64,000 bases of DNA from assembly GCA_020249775.1 (NCBI GenBank), contig JADCFA010000002.1, positions 1 to 64,000 on the forward strand. Direction: 5' to 3'. This document shows positions 8,598-17,735 of the stretch, piece after piece (the first letter of the stretch is position 1; the number at the start of each line of letters is the position of its first letter). The position numbers and the translations under genes were made by a program. The DNA comes from Roseomonas sp. GTDB lineage: Bacteria > Pseudomonadota > Alphaproteobacteria > Acetobacterales > Acetobacteraceae. Under the pieces are notes generated by a model. The model ran no database searches, was not told the origin of the DNA, and was given only the letters and a program-made list of their open reading frames with translations.

Positions 8598-8615
8598 CCA
8601 AGTGGAAACACTTGG
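8598..8615. repeat. Perfect 7-bp hairpin with GAAA loop
   Basis: CCAAGTG-GAAA-CACTTGG forms a perfect stem with a GNRA tetraloop, inside the 90 bp between the aldolase start and the IS3 remnant. The surrounding AGAGCATTTTCTGG context resembles a motif that I recall as common between genes of alphaproteobacteria. It could be a dispersed repeat unit, a leader structure or an IS target. No T-tract follows on either strand, so it is not a classical terminator. Confidence 0.5.
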
Positions 8616-8633
8616 GGCTTCGGAAAATAGGAC

Positions 8634-8661
8634 TGGACCGCCCCGGGTTTGCCGGAGGCTG
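8634..8661. repeat. Candidate terminal repeat of the IS3-family remnant
   Basis: TGGACCGCCCCGGGTTTGCC starts 12 bp beyond the transposase stop, in the position and style of an IS3-family terminal inverted repeat (TG start, GC-rich). The matching left end is lost because the other side of the element is replaced by an IS5 fragment, so the repeat cannot be confirmed as a pair. Confidence 0.5.
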
Positions 8662-8672
8662 TTTTGCTTGAG

Positions 8673-9110
8673 TTACGCTGCCATGGCTGGTTGTGCCAGT
8701 GAGGCATAGGTGCGTTCCTCGGCTTCCGCGGGCGGGATATAGCCGATTGGTGCCAACAAGCGTCTGTAATTGAACCAATCTACCCATTCCAAGGTAGCGA
8801 ATTCCACGGCTTCGAAGCTCCGCCACGGCCCGCGCCGGTGAATGACATCGGTTTCGTAAAGCCCATTGATGGTCTCGGCGAGTGCGTTGTCGCCGCGTGC
8901 GCCGACACTGCCGACCGAGGGTTCAATCCCGGCTTCAAGCAGCCTTTCCGTATACTTTATCGAGATATATTGGCTGCCCCCGTCGCTGTGATGGACCAGG
9001 CCGCCGCGATGCAGGCGCCGCCTGTCATGCAAAGCCTGCGCAAGCGCATCAAGCACGAACCCCGTATGCGACGCACGGCTGACACGCCAGCCGACAAGCC
9101 AAGCTGGCCT
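8673..9110 (-). pseudogene. IS3-family transposase OrfB, truncated C-terminal remnant
   Basis: Read on the minus strand this encodes LVGWRVSR..GFVLDALAQALHDRR, then VHHSDGGSQYIS and SVGARGDNALAETINGLY with the last DDE residues, then WVDWFNYRRLL near the end. That is the C-terminal half of an IS3-family OrfB. The frame meets a TGA at 9111-9113, and homology to OrfB stops near 9098, where an IS5-type sequence begins on the other strand. OrfA and the N-terminal half of OrfB are absent, so it cannot be an active transposase. The ORF-track start at 9056 is an internal GTG. Confidence 0.85.
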
Positions 9111-9372
9111 TCATGAGTCATGCGCTGATGGAAAACCGCATTGGTCTGATCGTCGGTGCTTTTGCGACCCATGCCTCGGGCCATGCGGAGCGTTTGGCCA
9201 CGCGTTACCTGATAGAAACGCATGCCGACCGGGCGCAGAAGGACACGCTCGCCAGCGACAGAGATTTACGCGCAGAACTTCATCGCTGAACTTCGTGAGA
9301 CCAACGTCACCGACAGACAGCCGGACCACGTGCCATCCGGGCTATGCCATTAGCCTGCGCATTCGTAAGCGT
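9092..9372 (+). pseudogene. IS5-family transposase remnant with at least two frameshifts
   Basis: Three plus-strand pieces line up with the core of an IS5-family transposase: RQAKLAFMSHALMENRIGLIV and GHAERLA from 9092, then in a second frame NFIAELRETNVT (about 9260-9315), then in a third frame RTTCHPGYAISLRIRKR (9322-9372). The family usually reads EAKLCFMGHALMENRHGL, then FVNELR..NVTPHVAQ, then GRTTRHPGYA. The piece is therefore a decayed internal fragment with a deletion between blocks two and three. It abuts the IS3 remnant at about 9092-9101. This was recognised by eye from memory of the family, not by database search. Confidence 0.75.
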
Positions 9373-9442
9373 CAGCCTGCAAGGCCAGCGAAATCACACG
9401 AAGTCCGAAAGCCAAAAATTTTTCGCTGTAGGCGATAAATCC

Positions 9443-10807
9443 TCAGAACCGAATATGGGCCCGGATGCCGGCCACGAGCGCATTGCGGCCAGGCTCACCG
9501 CCCGCATGCCATATGCGGGTCAGCACCGGCTGTAGATCGAAGCCCGGCAGGATGCGCGCCTGATAGGTCAATTCAAGATTAAGCTCATAATCCCGCACAT
9601 GGCCGGTGCCACCTGGAAAGCTCAACCGATCACGATCATAATCGCGCACTCCATCCGAAAAACGCGCATAAATCAGCCCGAAGCCAAATCGATCCTCTGG
9701 GCGATCCGCAACAAGGCCCGCAAATACCACGCCGCCATCCAGATATTGGCCAATGGTGCTGCGATCAGAAGGGCTGACCGATCCGCGCAAAAATAATGTC
9801 GCGCCGCTATCGGCACCGCCCCCGGCTGGGCGGAATAATTGCTGATCAAGCACCGCGTAAAGCCCGCCATTGCCGCGCCGCCTGAGCGGCACGCCGGAAG
9901 AAGCAGGATCAGCCAGGCGGCTTCCATCATCGGTGCGCCGCATGTCATCGAAGCCACCAAGATGCGCCCAGCCGCCAAGCTTCAGTGTGCGTGCCAGGCC
10001 CTGATCCTGATCGCCGCGATTGGCGCGCAATTCCGCCTCGGAGAAGATAAGCGCAGGATCACGCACGCGGAAATTCGTGCCATTATGGTTGCGCACCTGT
10101 TCATCGCCAGCGCCGGGTCCGGCAGGATCACCATTATAGACGGCAATGCGCCAAGTGGCGTCTCGCACCGGGTTCACCGCGAACCTTATGCCAGGTGTCG
10201 CCAATGGATAGGCTGGGCCTCCGCTTGGCAGGTTGAGCGCACTGATCGTGGCGAAATCACTCTGCAAAAACAGGGTGGATGCTGCGGAGAAAAAGAATTC
10301 CACATCCGCGGCCAGCACGCCGGCGCGAAGGCTCATGCGGTCATCCAGGAATTTCTGTTCCAGCCATAATTCCGAAAGGCGCAGCGTTGGCACGGCCTCA
10401 ATGGCGGCGATGGTATTGACGCCCCCAACATAATCGCGCCGCATGCGCCCTGTGTTGTGAATGACGAAAAGATTGCTGTAAAAACTCAGCCCATCAAGTC
10501 CGGCCAATTCGCCGAAATCAATCGAAAGGCTGGGTTCGAAAAGCCCCTGATTGACAAAGCCGCGCCTTTGGCCGCCGGCAAGATTGCCCAGCGTATCGTT
10601 GCGATACCAAAGATTGAAATTCACGCCCTGCGCGGCCAGCGCCGCCCGATGCCCAAAGGGGTCGCCATTCGCTGGCAAAGACGTTGCGATGGATGGCTCC
10701 GGCAGGCCATCGGCGCGATATTCGGGCATATCCGCAAGCGCCACGCCTACGGAAGAAAACAACAAAACAAAGCCAAAGCCGAAATGGATCAGGGTTCGTA
10801 TCGGCAA
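9443..10807 (-). CDS. Carbohydrate-selective porin, OprB family
   Basis: The 454-residue protein has a signal peptide (FGFGFVLLFSSVGVALA, cleavage about residue 25) and ends in the outer-membrane C-terminal signature GIRAHIRF with terminal Phe. Internal features such as NLWYRNDTLGNLAGG, LSELWLEQKF and the DYELNLELTYQ strand fit OprB-type beta-barrels, which admit sugars and other small solutes. The start appears to be TTG at 10807, 3 bp after the response-regulator stop, preceded by GGTGAG; no ATG fits the signal peptide. It is the second gene of a regulator-porin unit, so a metal- or envelope-responsive regulator may control it. Confidence 0.8.
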   Translation of the reverse strand: MPIRTLIHFGFGFVLLFSSVGVALADMPEYRADGLPEPSIATSLPANGDPFGHRAALAAQGVNFNLWYRNDTLGNLAGGQRRGFVNQGLFEPSLSIDFGELAGLDGLSFYSNLFVIHNTGRMRRDYVGGVNTIAAIEAVPTLRLSELWLEQKFLDDRMSLRAGVLAADVEFFFSAASTLFLQSDFATISALNLPSGGPAYPLATPGIRFAVNPVRDATWRIAVYNGDPAGPGAGDEQVRNHNGTNFRVRDPALIFSEAELRANRGDQDQGLARTLKLGGWAHLGGFDDMRRTDDGSRLADPASSGVPLRRRGNGGLYAVLDQQLFRPAGGGADSGATLFLRGSVSPSDRSTIGQYLDGGVVFAGLVADRPEDRFGFGLIYARFSDGVRDYDRDRLSFPGGTGHVRDYELNLELTYQARILPGFDLQPVLTRIWHAGGEPGRNALVAGIRAHIRF

Positions 10808-10810
10808 GCT

Positions 10811-11500
10811 TCACTCACCCGTGACAATGGCTTCATTCGCCCTCAACCGGTAACCCAGGCCGCGCACTGTCTCAATCACAACAGAAGCGCCGGCAGCATC
10901 AAGCCGGCGGCGCAAGCGATGGATATAGACCTCCACCGCATTGCGGCCAATGTCGCGTTCAAGGCTGTTCAGCCGATCCTCCAGCGCTTCAGAAGAAACC
11001 GGCCGGGGCGCGGCTTGCAGCAGATATTCCAGCAAGGATCTCTCCCGCGGTGGCGGATCGAAAGGCGCTTGCCCCAGCAGAATGGCGCGAGAGACCGGGT
11101 CATAGGTAAGCCCCCCCACACGCATCAGCGCCCTTCCCGCCGGATGCAGGCGCCGCACAGCGGCATTCAGCCTGGCGACCAATTCTTCAAGTGCGACGGG
11201 CTTCACCAGATAATCATCGGCGCCGCGATTGAGCCCCTCGCAGCGCTCTTCCAGGCCACCACGGGCCGAAACGACCAAAATGGCCGGCCCTTTTTCGCCG
11301 CGAAAACTGCGCAGCATGTCGAGCCCATCCCCATCCGGCAGGCCACGATCCAGCAAAATGGCATCAAAGGCCGCCACGCGGCAGGCGGCCTCGGCTTCCT
11401 CAAGGCTTTCCACCACATCTGCGGTCCAGCCAGACCGCGCGAGCCCCGTGGCCATCAGCTCGGCAAGGCGACGATTATCTTCGACCAATAAAACCCGCAT
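10811..11500 (-). CDS. OmpR/PhoB-family response regulator
   Basis: The 229-residue protein has a receiver domain (phosphoacceptor Asp51 in ILLDRGLPDGDG, conserved Lys100 in YLVKP) and a C-terminal winged-helix DNA-binding domain (RNAVEVYIHRLRRRL, TVRGLGYRL). It is divergent from the histidine kinase gene at 11616; the 115-bp gap should hold both promoters and the binding site of the regulator. By its neighbours, a CzcCBA-like efflux set, it resembles CzcR/CusR-type metal regulators. The porin follows on the same strand. Confidence 0.9.
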   Translation of the reverse strand: MRVLLVEDNRRLAELMATGLARSGWTADVVESLEEAEAACRVAAFDAILLDRGLPDGDGLDMLRSFRGEKGPAILVVSARGGLEERCEGLNRGADDYLVKPVALEELVARLNAAVRRLHPAGRALMRVGGLTYDPVSRAILLGQAPFDPPPRERSLLEYLLQAAPRPVSSEALEDRLNSLERDIGRNAVEVYIHRLRRRLDAAGASVVIETVRGLGYRLRANEAIVTGE

Positions 11501-11615
11501 CAGGCAATCTCCGTCAGGGGATTATGGCCCAAGCGCATGACAAAGGGGAGAGAGATCACACCCCTCGCAACAGAACCAAGACCATCGGCACAGGCCATGG
11601 TATAAATAGCAGGCG

Positions 11616-13013
11616 ATGATCCATATCCCCCGATCACTTTTTGGCCAGTTGATGGCCATTTTCGCCGTGGTGGCGGCGGCGATGATCGTGCTTGGCGCCT
11701 GGACGCTTGATCGCCAGATCCATAACGCCGCCCGCGCAACCCATGAACGGTTTTTGTTGACAGCGGTGGAACCCCTGGCCCAGAGGCTGAAAGCCAGGGG
11801 CGTCGCTGGTTTATCCGATGGCCGATTGCCCGTCCTGGTAAACCCGCTTTATTCGGCAGGCGGCACCATTCGCTACGCGGTCCTTGATGCTGGGGGCGAA
11901 TTGCTCGCAAGCTCCCCCAATGCCTTGCCGGGCCTGCCGCAGCTCAATTTCGTGGGTCAGGTCTCAGCGGCATTCGCGGTGGATGTCGGTGATCTGCATC
12001 TTTGGGGCGTTTCGCGCCAGGTCGAGACACCCGATGGCGCAGTGACCCTGCAGGTGGCGCAGGATATGTCGAGCGTTTTTGTGGTGCTGGATGATGTGCC
12101 GCGCGCTGCGTTCTGGCCCATTGTTCTGGCGCTGGGCGGCGGGGCCATTTTGCTATTCCTGGCCAATCTGTTGCTGACCCGCATGCTGCTGCGCCCGCTT
12201 CGCCAGGCAGCGGCGGATGCGGCGGCCATTACCCCAACCCGCGCGCGGCAGCGTATTGGCGAAGATCGCATGCCGAATGAAATCCTGCCGCTGATTCGCG
12301 CCGTGAATGGCGCGCTTGATCGCACGGAACAAGTCATGCGCCGTCAGCAACGCTTCAATCAGGATGTTGCACATGAACTGCGCACGCCACTCGCCATCCT
12401 GACCTCTGAACTCGACCTGCTTGAGGACAAGGCCGTCGCCAGGCGCCTGCGGGCCGATCTGGAAGCGCTAACCGCCATTGTCCGCCAATTGCTGGAAGCG
12501 GCCGAAGCATCCCCAGCATCCCCGGATCAGCAGGTGGATTTGGCCGCAATCTGCCAGGAAACGGCTTCCCAGCTGGAAAACAGCGCAGCCCAATCCGGGC
12601 GCAGCATCCGAGTTGAATTACCGAGAGACAGCGTGCCGGTCTTTGGCCATGGCGCCGCACTCAGGCGCGCGGTGCGTAATCTGCTGGATAATGCACTCAC
12701 CCATTCGCCGGCAGGCGGCGAAGTGACACTCCGCATCGCGCCGCCTGCTGTGGTTGAAGTGGCTGACCGCGGCCCCGGTGTGCCCGAGGCGCAAAAATCC
12801 AAGGTATTCGAACGTTTCTGGCGGGCGGATCGCGGCCATCGCCGGGGTGGTTCGGGCATTGGTCTTGCGCTTGTGGCTGAAATCGCGGCGCAGCATGGCG
12901 GCACTGTTTGGGTGCGGGACCATGAAGGCGGCGGGGCGGTTTTTGGGTTTTCGCTGCCGCGTGCCGATGCCCAGCAAAGCCAAAAGACAGCCGAGCCGGT
13001 GGGGCAGCACTGA
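11616..13013 (+). CDS. Two-component sensor histidine kinase
   Basis: The 465-residue membrane kinase has an N-terminal membrane segment (about residues 10-30), a periplasmic sensor of about 140 residues, a second membrane segment (WPIVLALGGGAILLFLANLLL) and a short linker. The kinase core follows: H-box DVAHELRTP (His about 253), N-box NLLDNALTHSP, G1 DRGPGVP, F-box FERFWRADR and G2 GSGIGLAL. It is the likely partner of the divergent OmpR-type regulator. Cotranscription with the downstream efflux genes is plausible across a 128-bp gap. Confidence 0.9.
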   Translation: MIHIPRSLFGQLMAIFAVVAAAMIVLGAWTLDRQIHNAARATHERFLLTAVEPLAQRLKARGVAGLSDGRLPVLVNPLYSAGGTIRYAVLDAGGELLASSPNALPGLPQLNFVGQVSAAFAVDVGDLHLWGVSRQVETPDGAVTLQVAQDMSSVFVVLDDVPRAAFWPIVLALGGGAILLFLANLLLTRMLLRPLRQAAADAAAITPTRARQRIGEDRMPNEILPLIRAVNGALDRTEQVMRRQQRFNQDVAHELRTPLAILTSELDLLEDKAVARRLRADLEALTAIVRQLLEAAEASPASPDQQVDLAAICQETASQLENSAAQSGRSIRVELPRDSVPVFGHGAALRRAVRNLLDNALTHSPAGGEVTLRIAPPAVVEVADRGPGVPEAQKSKVFERFWRADRGHRRGGSGIGLALVAEIAAQHGGTVWVRDHEGGGAVFGFSLPRADAQQSQKTAEPVGQH

Positions 13014-13141
13014 TACCCCAGCGCAGTGTAAGCCGCATGTAAGTTTCGCATGGCAGAGAGATAAGCACGGGGCGGCGGACCTGCCCCGTCTGTAGCCCAC
13101 GGCTGCCGCGGGCCTTGAGTGGCGACGATTCGGAAGAGCGT

Positions 13142-14494
13142 ATGACAAAAATTGACTGGCCGCGTGCCGGCGCGGAGGACGAGAAATACGCGCCAAGCCT
13201 GGTTTCGACCCCTGATGCTGAAAACGCAGGTAGCATCAATTCTCAAGCACCAGCGGCGGAGCAGAAGGGAAAGCGGCCTGGGCGCGTCATTGCCTTGCTT
13301 GCGATACTGCTGGTCGGCAGCGCCTTGGGCTTTGCCTGGCATGCAGGCATGTTCGGCGAAAACCATGGGGGGCAGCCGCATCGCGCTACTGGCGCGGTTG
13401 CGGCAACGCGCGCGGATTTTCCCTTAAGCCCGGATGAGGTGCGTTCCCTGCGCATCGCGCCAGTTGGTCAGCGTCAATTCCGTGATGAACGCATTGCGGA
13501 AGGGCAAATCGCGGTCAATGAAGACAGGACCACCCCGGTTTTGACCCCCAATACCGGGCGCGTGGTGCGGGTGTTTGGGCGGCTTGGCGATATTGTGGTG
13601 GCCGGACAGCCACTGTTTGAAATCGAAACCGCCGATCTTGTTCAAGCCACCAATGATCTTCTGGGCGCCCTTGATGGGGTTTCGCGCGCGCAGACAGCCT
13701 TGCAACTGAATACACGCAATGAACAGCGCCAGAAGGACCTATTCGAAGCGCGCGCCGCATCACGGCGAGATTGGGAACAGGCCCAGGCGGAAGCGGCCAA
13801 TGCGGCTGCGGATTTGCGGGTTGCCGAAACGCAGCTTTCCGCTGCGCGCGACAGGCTGCGCATTCTTGGCCGTGATGCCGATCAGGTGGCGCGGATCGAG
13901 CAGACCCGCCGTGTGGAGGCCGCCATCCAGGTCGCTGCACCCATTGGTGGCGTGATTGCGCAGCGCCGCGTGGGGCCGGGCCAATGGCTGACCACTGGCG
14001 GCAGTGAACCCGCCTTCACCATTGCTGATCTTTCCACCATGTGGCTGGTGGCGGCCGTGCGCGAAATGGATGCGCCCCTGATCCGCGTGGGCCAGGCCGT
14101 GGAAGTGACCGTGAATGCCCTGCCCGGCCACAGCTTCAACGCCAAGGTATCTTCGGTTGGCGCTTCGCTTGACCAGGCAACGCGCCGGCTTCCCGTGCGC
14201 GCAGAGGTCGAGGATCCGGCAGGGCTGCTCAAGGCCGGCATGTTTGCGCGATTTCGGATTGTGCTTGGCGATGCCACAGCGGCGCCCGCGGTGCCGGGGG
14301 CGGCCATTATTCACCGCGGGCCGGAAACCGCTGTCTGGGTTGCCAAGCCTGGTCGGGACCGCTTCAGCTATCGCAAGATAGAACTCGGCCGGCGTTTGGG
14401 CGATTATTGGGAAGTCACCGCAGGCCTTGCCGCCGGGGAGGAAATTGTCACCGGCGGCGCGCTTTTCATTGACCGCGCGGCACCGGTGGATTGA
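13142..14494 (+). CDS. RND efflux periplasmic adaptor subunit (CzcB-like)
   Basis: The 450-residue membrane-fusion protein has a cytoplasmic N-tail, one membrane anchor (VIALLAILLVGSALGFAW, about residues 49-66), a barrel-sandwich/lipoyl region (GRVVRVFGRLGDIVVAGQPLF), a long coiled-coil hairpin rich in Ala, Gln and Arg, and a beta-barrel (STMWLVAAVREMD). This order matches heavy-metal adaptor proteins. I chose the ATG at 13142, preceded by GGAAGAG, over the upstream TTG of the ORF track. It links the inner-membrane RND pump to the TolC-like channel encoded downstream. Confidence 0.86.
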   Translation: MTKIDWPRAGAEDEKYAPSLVSTPDAENAGSINSQAPAAEQKGKRPGRVIALLAILLVGSALGFAWHAGMFGENHGGQPHRATGAVAATRADFPLSPDEVRSLRIAPVGQRQFRDERIAEGQIAVNEDRTTPVLTPNTGRVVRVFGRLGDIVVAGQPLFEIETADLVQATNDLLGALDGVSRAQTALQLNTRNEQRQKDLFEARAASRRDWEQAQAEAANAAADLRVAETQLSAARDRLRILGRDADQVARIEQTRRVEAAIQVAAPIGGVIAQRRVGPGQWLTTGGSEPAFTIADLSTMWLVAAVREMDAPLIRVGQAVEVTVNALPGHSFNAKVSSVGASLDQATRRLPVRAEVEDPAGLLKAGMFARFRIVLGDATAAPAVPGAAIIHRGPETAVWVAKPGRDRFSYRKIELGRRLGDYWEVTAGLAAGEEIVTGGALFIDRAAPVD

Positions 14495-14579
14495 GGCACG
14501 GTGCCGGGCAGCCAATGAAGCAATCATGCCATGGGCCAAAGCTGCGCCAAGGATTTGATGTGAACGGAACGGCCTTGCA

Positions 14580-17500
14580 ATGCGTCATGTAGTTGCCATT
14601 GCGCTGACGCGCCGCCCGCTTGTCCTGCTGCTGTTTGGGATATTCCTATTGGCGGGCTTGCTCGGCTTTCGGCAATTGAACATCGAAGCCTATCCGGACC
14701 CGGTGCCGCCCACCATTGTCATCATCACACAAAACCCCGGAAAAAGTGCCGAGGAGATTGAACGCTACATCACCATCCCGATCGAAGTTGCGATGTCGGG
14801 GCTTTCGAATGTGACGACGGTGCGTTCCACATCGCTTTTCGGCCTGTCCGATGTGCGGGTGCAATTCACCTTTGCCTGTACCTATCAGGAAGCCTTGCAG
14901 CAGGTTCTCAATCGTCTTGGCCAATTGAACAATCTGCCGGAAGGCGTCAGCCCGGAGATTTCTCCCACATCGCCGATTGGCGAAATCATGCGTTATCGCC
15001 TGGTTGGGCCGCCCGGCTTTGCCCTGGCTGATCTGAAGACGCTGAATGATTGGGTGCTTGATCGCCGGCTCAAAAGCGTGCCCGGCGTGATTGATGTGAC
15101 AACCTTTGGCGGGCATTCCAAATCCTACGCCATCCAAGTGGATTTGCAGCGCCTTGCTGCCTATGATTTGCCGATATCGCGCGTGGTGGAAGCCGTGCGC
15201 GCCGGCAATACCAATGTCGGCGCTGGCACTTTGAGCATTGGCCCGCAATCCGCCGTGGTGCAGGGCATTGGCCTGATCCGCAACCTGGATGATATCCGCA
15301 ATACCGTCATTGGTTCGAATGGCGGCAGCCCCGTATTGGTTTCAGATGTCGCGCGTGTGGAGGTAAGCAATATCCCGCGCCTTGGAATTGCGGGGCATGA
15401 GGGCGATGATGATGTGGTGCTCGGCGTTGTGTTGATGCGCCGCGGGGAACAGACGCTACCCACCATTCGCGGCGTGCAGCAGGAAGTGGAACGCATCAAT
15501 GCCGGTGGCGTGCTGCCGCCTGGTGTGCGCCTTTTGCCGCTTTATGACCGGGAAGATTTGGTCAGTGTCACCACCAAGACAGTGGTGAGGAACATCATCG
15601 AAGGCGTCGCACTGATTCTGATCATTCAATATCTTTTCCTTGGGGATTTCAGGGGCGCGCTGGTGATTGCCGCCACCATTCCATTCGCATTCTTCTTTGC
15701 CATATTGATGATGCTGGCACGCGGCGAAAGCGCCAACCTTCTTTCTCTTGGCGCCTTGGATTTCGGCCTTTTGGTTGATGCCACAGTCATTATGGTGGAA
15801 AACATCTTTCGCCATCTTCATCTGGCCCGTCACCGAGGGCATGGCCATTCTACGCTGAGTGAAGGTCACGGTTCCATTGCACGAATCGTGCTGCGTGCCG
15901 CGAGCGAAGTTGACAAGGCGATTTTCTTCTCCGCGCTTATTATCATTGCGGCCTTTATTCCGCTCTTTACCTTGGGTGGGATCGAGGGCCGGATTTTCGG
16001 GCCGATGTCAAAGACCTATGCCTACGCCATTATCGGGGCATTGATCGCGACCTTCACCATTACGCCCGTGCTGGCCGCCGTGCTGTTCCGTGAGGATACG
16101 GACGAACGCGATACATTCCTGGTGCGCGCCCTTCGGTATTCCTATCGGAGGACTTATGGCGCAGGTATGCGAAACCGCATTCTGACATTATGCTTGGCGG
16201 GTCTGCTGATGATGGGCGCGGGCAGCGTCTTCACCCGCCTTGGCGCTGAGTTTCTGCCGACATTGGAAGAAGGCAGCATTTGGCTTCGCGCCACCATGCC
16301 GGGCACGATTTCACTTGAAGACAGCAACCCTGTCGTCAATCGCATTCGCCGCGTCATGATGGAATTCCCCAAAGTCATCACCGTGACCAGTCAGCATGGC
16401 CGCCCGGATGATGGCACGGATAGCGCCGGCTTCTTCAACGCCGAATTCTTCATCCCCTTGGTGCCGCAGGGCGAATGGCGCACGGCGCATGATCGGGATG
16501 GATTGGTTACCGCGATTGAAGCGCGGCTCAGGCGGGAATTCTTTGGCGTTGAGTTCAGCTTTTCGCAGACCATTTCAGATAATGTCCAGGAAGCGGCCTC
16601 AGGCGTCAAAGGCGCCAATGCGATCAAGGTCATTGGACCGGATCTTGGTGTCCTCACGCGCCTTGCTGATCAGATTTATGGGCAGGTCAGACAAGTGCGC
16701 GGTGTAGAGGATTTGGCCGTGCTGCAAAGCCTTGGTCAGCCAACGCTTGCCATCAATATTGATCGCGGACGGACCGCGCGCTACGGCGTTTCGATGCAAG
16801 ACGTCACGACGCAAATCGCGGCCGCCATTGCGGGGGCGGAAGCGGGGCGGCTTTATGAACCAGGTGCCGATCGGAATTTTCCGATCATTGTGCGTCTTTC
16901 AGCGGATTATCGCGCTGATATTGAAAGCATCTCCCGCATGCCGATCGGGCGGGCTGATGGGCCGATCCTTGCCGATATAGCTGATATCCAGCTTGTTTCC
17001 GGCGCTGCCTATATCTACCGGGAAGGCAATTCCCGCTACATTCCAATCCGTTTTGGTGTTCGGGGGCGCGATCCCGCCAGTGCGGTGGCAGAGGCACAGC
17101 AGCGCGTGACAGCCAATGTCACCCTGCCGCCCGGCTACAAGCTGGAATGGGTGGGCGAATTCCGCAACCTGCATGACGCCATCGGCAGGCTGACGCGCAT
17201 TGTACCGGTCGCACTTGGGCTGATTGCGGTGTTGCTCGGGATTTCTTTCGGACGCCTTAGGGAAACGCTGATTGTGCTGGCATTGCTGCCACTTTCCCTC
17301 ACCGGGGGTATTTTCGCGCTATGGATTGCGGATTTGCATTTCAGCGTGCCGGCCGCGATTGGCTTCCTGGCGCTATTTGGCATTACGGTGATGGAAGCAA
17401 TCATCTTCCTGTCCTATTTCGCCCAATTGCGCGAACAGGAAGCCCTGCCCTGGGGGGAGGCTTTGGAACGTGCGGGCAATGACCGTTTGCGGCCCGTGAT

Positions 17501-17735
17501 GATGACCTGTTTTGCCTCCTTCTGCGGGTTGCTGCCCATGGCGCTGGCATCAGGGATTGGGGCGGATGTGCAAAAGCCCCTTGCCATTGTTGTGGTGGGG
17601 GGCATCGGGCTTGTGCCTATTTTTGTGCTGGTGGTGCTGCCTGCCTTTATTGACCTGATCTCTCGGCCTTCGGAAGAAGCGGAAAAAGCGCTGGCGGCTG
17701 AAGGATTGGCGGCAAAGCAGGGGGCGGCGGAATGA
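14580..17735 (+). CDS. Heavy-metal efflux RND permease (CzcA/HME family)
   Basis: At 1051 residues this is a full-length RND pump with 12 predicted membrane helices and two large periplasmic loops. The diagnostic helix-4 motif GALDFGLLVDATVIMVEN (about residues 391-408) with DFG and VD matches HME-RND pumps for divalent metals such as Zn, Co, Cd or Ni better than Cu(I)/Ag(I) CusA-type pumps. It should export metal ions using the proton gradient with the adaptor and outer-membrane subunits. Its stop overlaps the next gene by 4 bp. Metal specificity remains an inference. Confidence 0.9.
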   Translation: MRHVVAIALTRRPLVLLLFGIFLLAGLLGFRQLNIEAYPDPVPPTIVIITQNPGKSAEEIERYITIPIEVAMSGLSNVTTVRSTSLFGLSDVRVQFTFACTYQEALQQVLNRLGQLNNLPEGVSPEISPTSPIGEIMRYRLVGPPGFALADLKTLNDWVLDRRLKSVPGVIDVTTFGGHSKSYAIQVDLQRLAAYDLPISRVVEAVRAGNTNVGAGTLSIGPQSAVVQGIGLIRNLDDIRNTVIGSNGGSPVLVSDVARVEVSNIPRLGIAGHEGDDDVVLGVVLMRRGEQTLPTIRGVQQEVERINAGGVLPPGVRLLPLYDREDLVSVTTKTVVRNIIEGVALILIIQYLFLGDFRGALVIAATIPFAFFFAILMMLARGESANLLSLGALDFGLLVDATVIMVENIFRHLHLARHRGHGHSTLSEGHGSIARIVLRAASEVDKAIFFSALIIIAAFIPLFTLGGIEGRIFGPMSKTYAYAIIGALIATFTITPVLAAVLFREDTDERDTFLVRALRYSYRRTYGAGMRNRILTLCLAGLLMMGAGSVFTRLGAEFLPTLEEGSIWLRATMPGTISLEDSNPVVNRIRRVMMEFPKVITVTSQHGRPDDGTDSAGFFNAEFFIPLVPQGEWRTAHDRDGLVTAIEARLRREFFGVEFSFSQTISDNVQEAASGVKGANAIKVIGPDLGVLTRLADQIYGQVRQVRGVEDLAVLQSLGQPTLAINIDRGRTARYGVSMQDVTTQIAAAIAGAEAGRLYEPGADRNFPIIVRLSADYRADIESISRMPIGRADGPILADIADIQLVSGAAYIYREGNSRYIPIRFGVRGRDPASAVAEAQQRVTANVTLPPGYKLEWVGEFRNLHDAIGRLTRIVPVALGLIAVLLGISFGRLRETLIVLALLPLSLTGGIFALWIADLHFSVPAAIGFLALFGITVMEAIIFLSYFAQLREQEALPWGEALERAGNDRLRPVMMTCFASFCGLLPMALASGIGADVQKPLAIVVVGGIGLVPIFVLVVLPAFIDLISRPSEEAEKALAAEGLAAKQGAAE

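Noticed and set aside
9344-9535. 63-aa plus-strand ORF
   Set aside because: It runs through the IS5 remnant in the wrong frame and into the porin 3' end, with no coding character.
14580-17735. Cu(I)/Ag(I) CusA-type pump
   Set aside because: The helix-4 motif DFGLLVDATVIMVEN fits divalent HME pumps better than the CusA pattern; the metal is left open.
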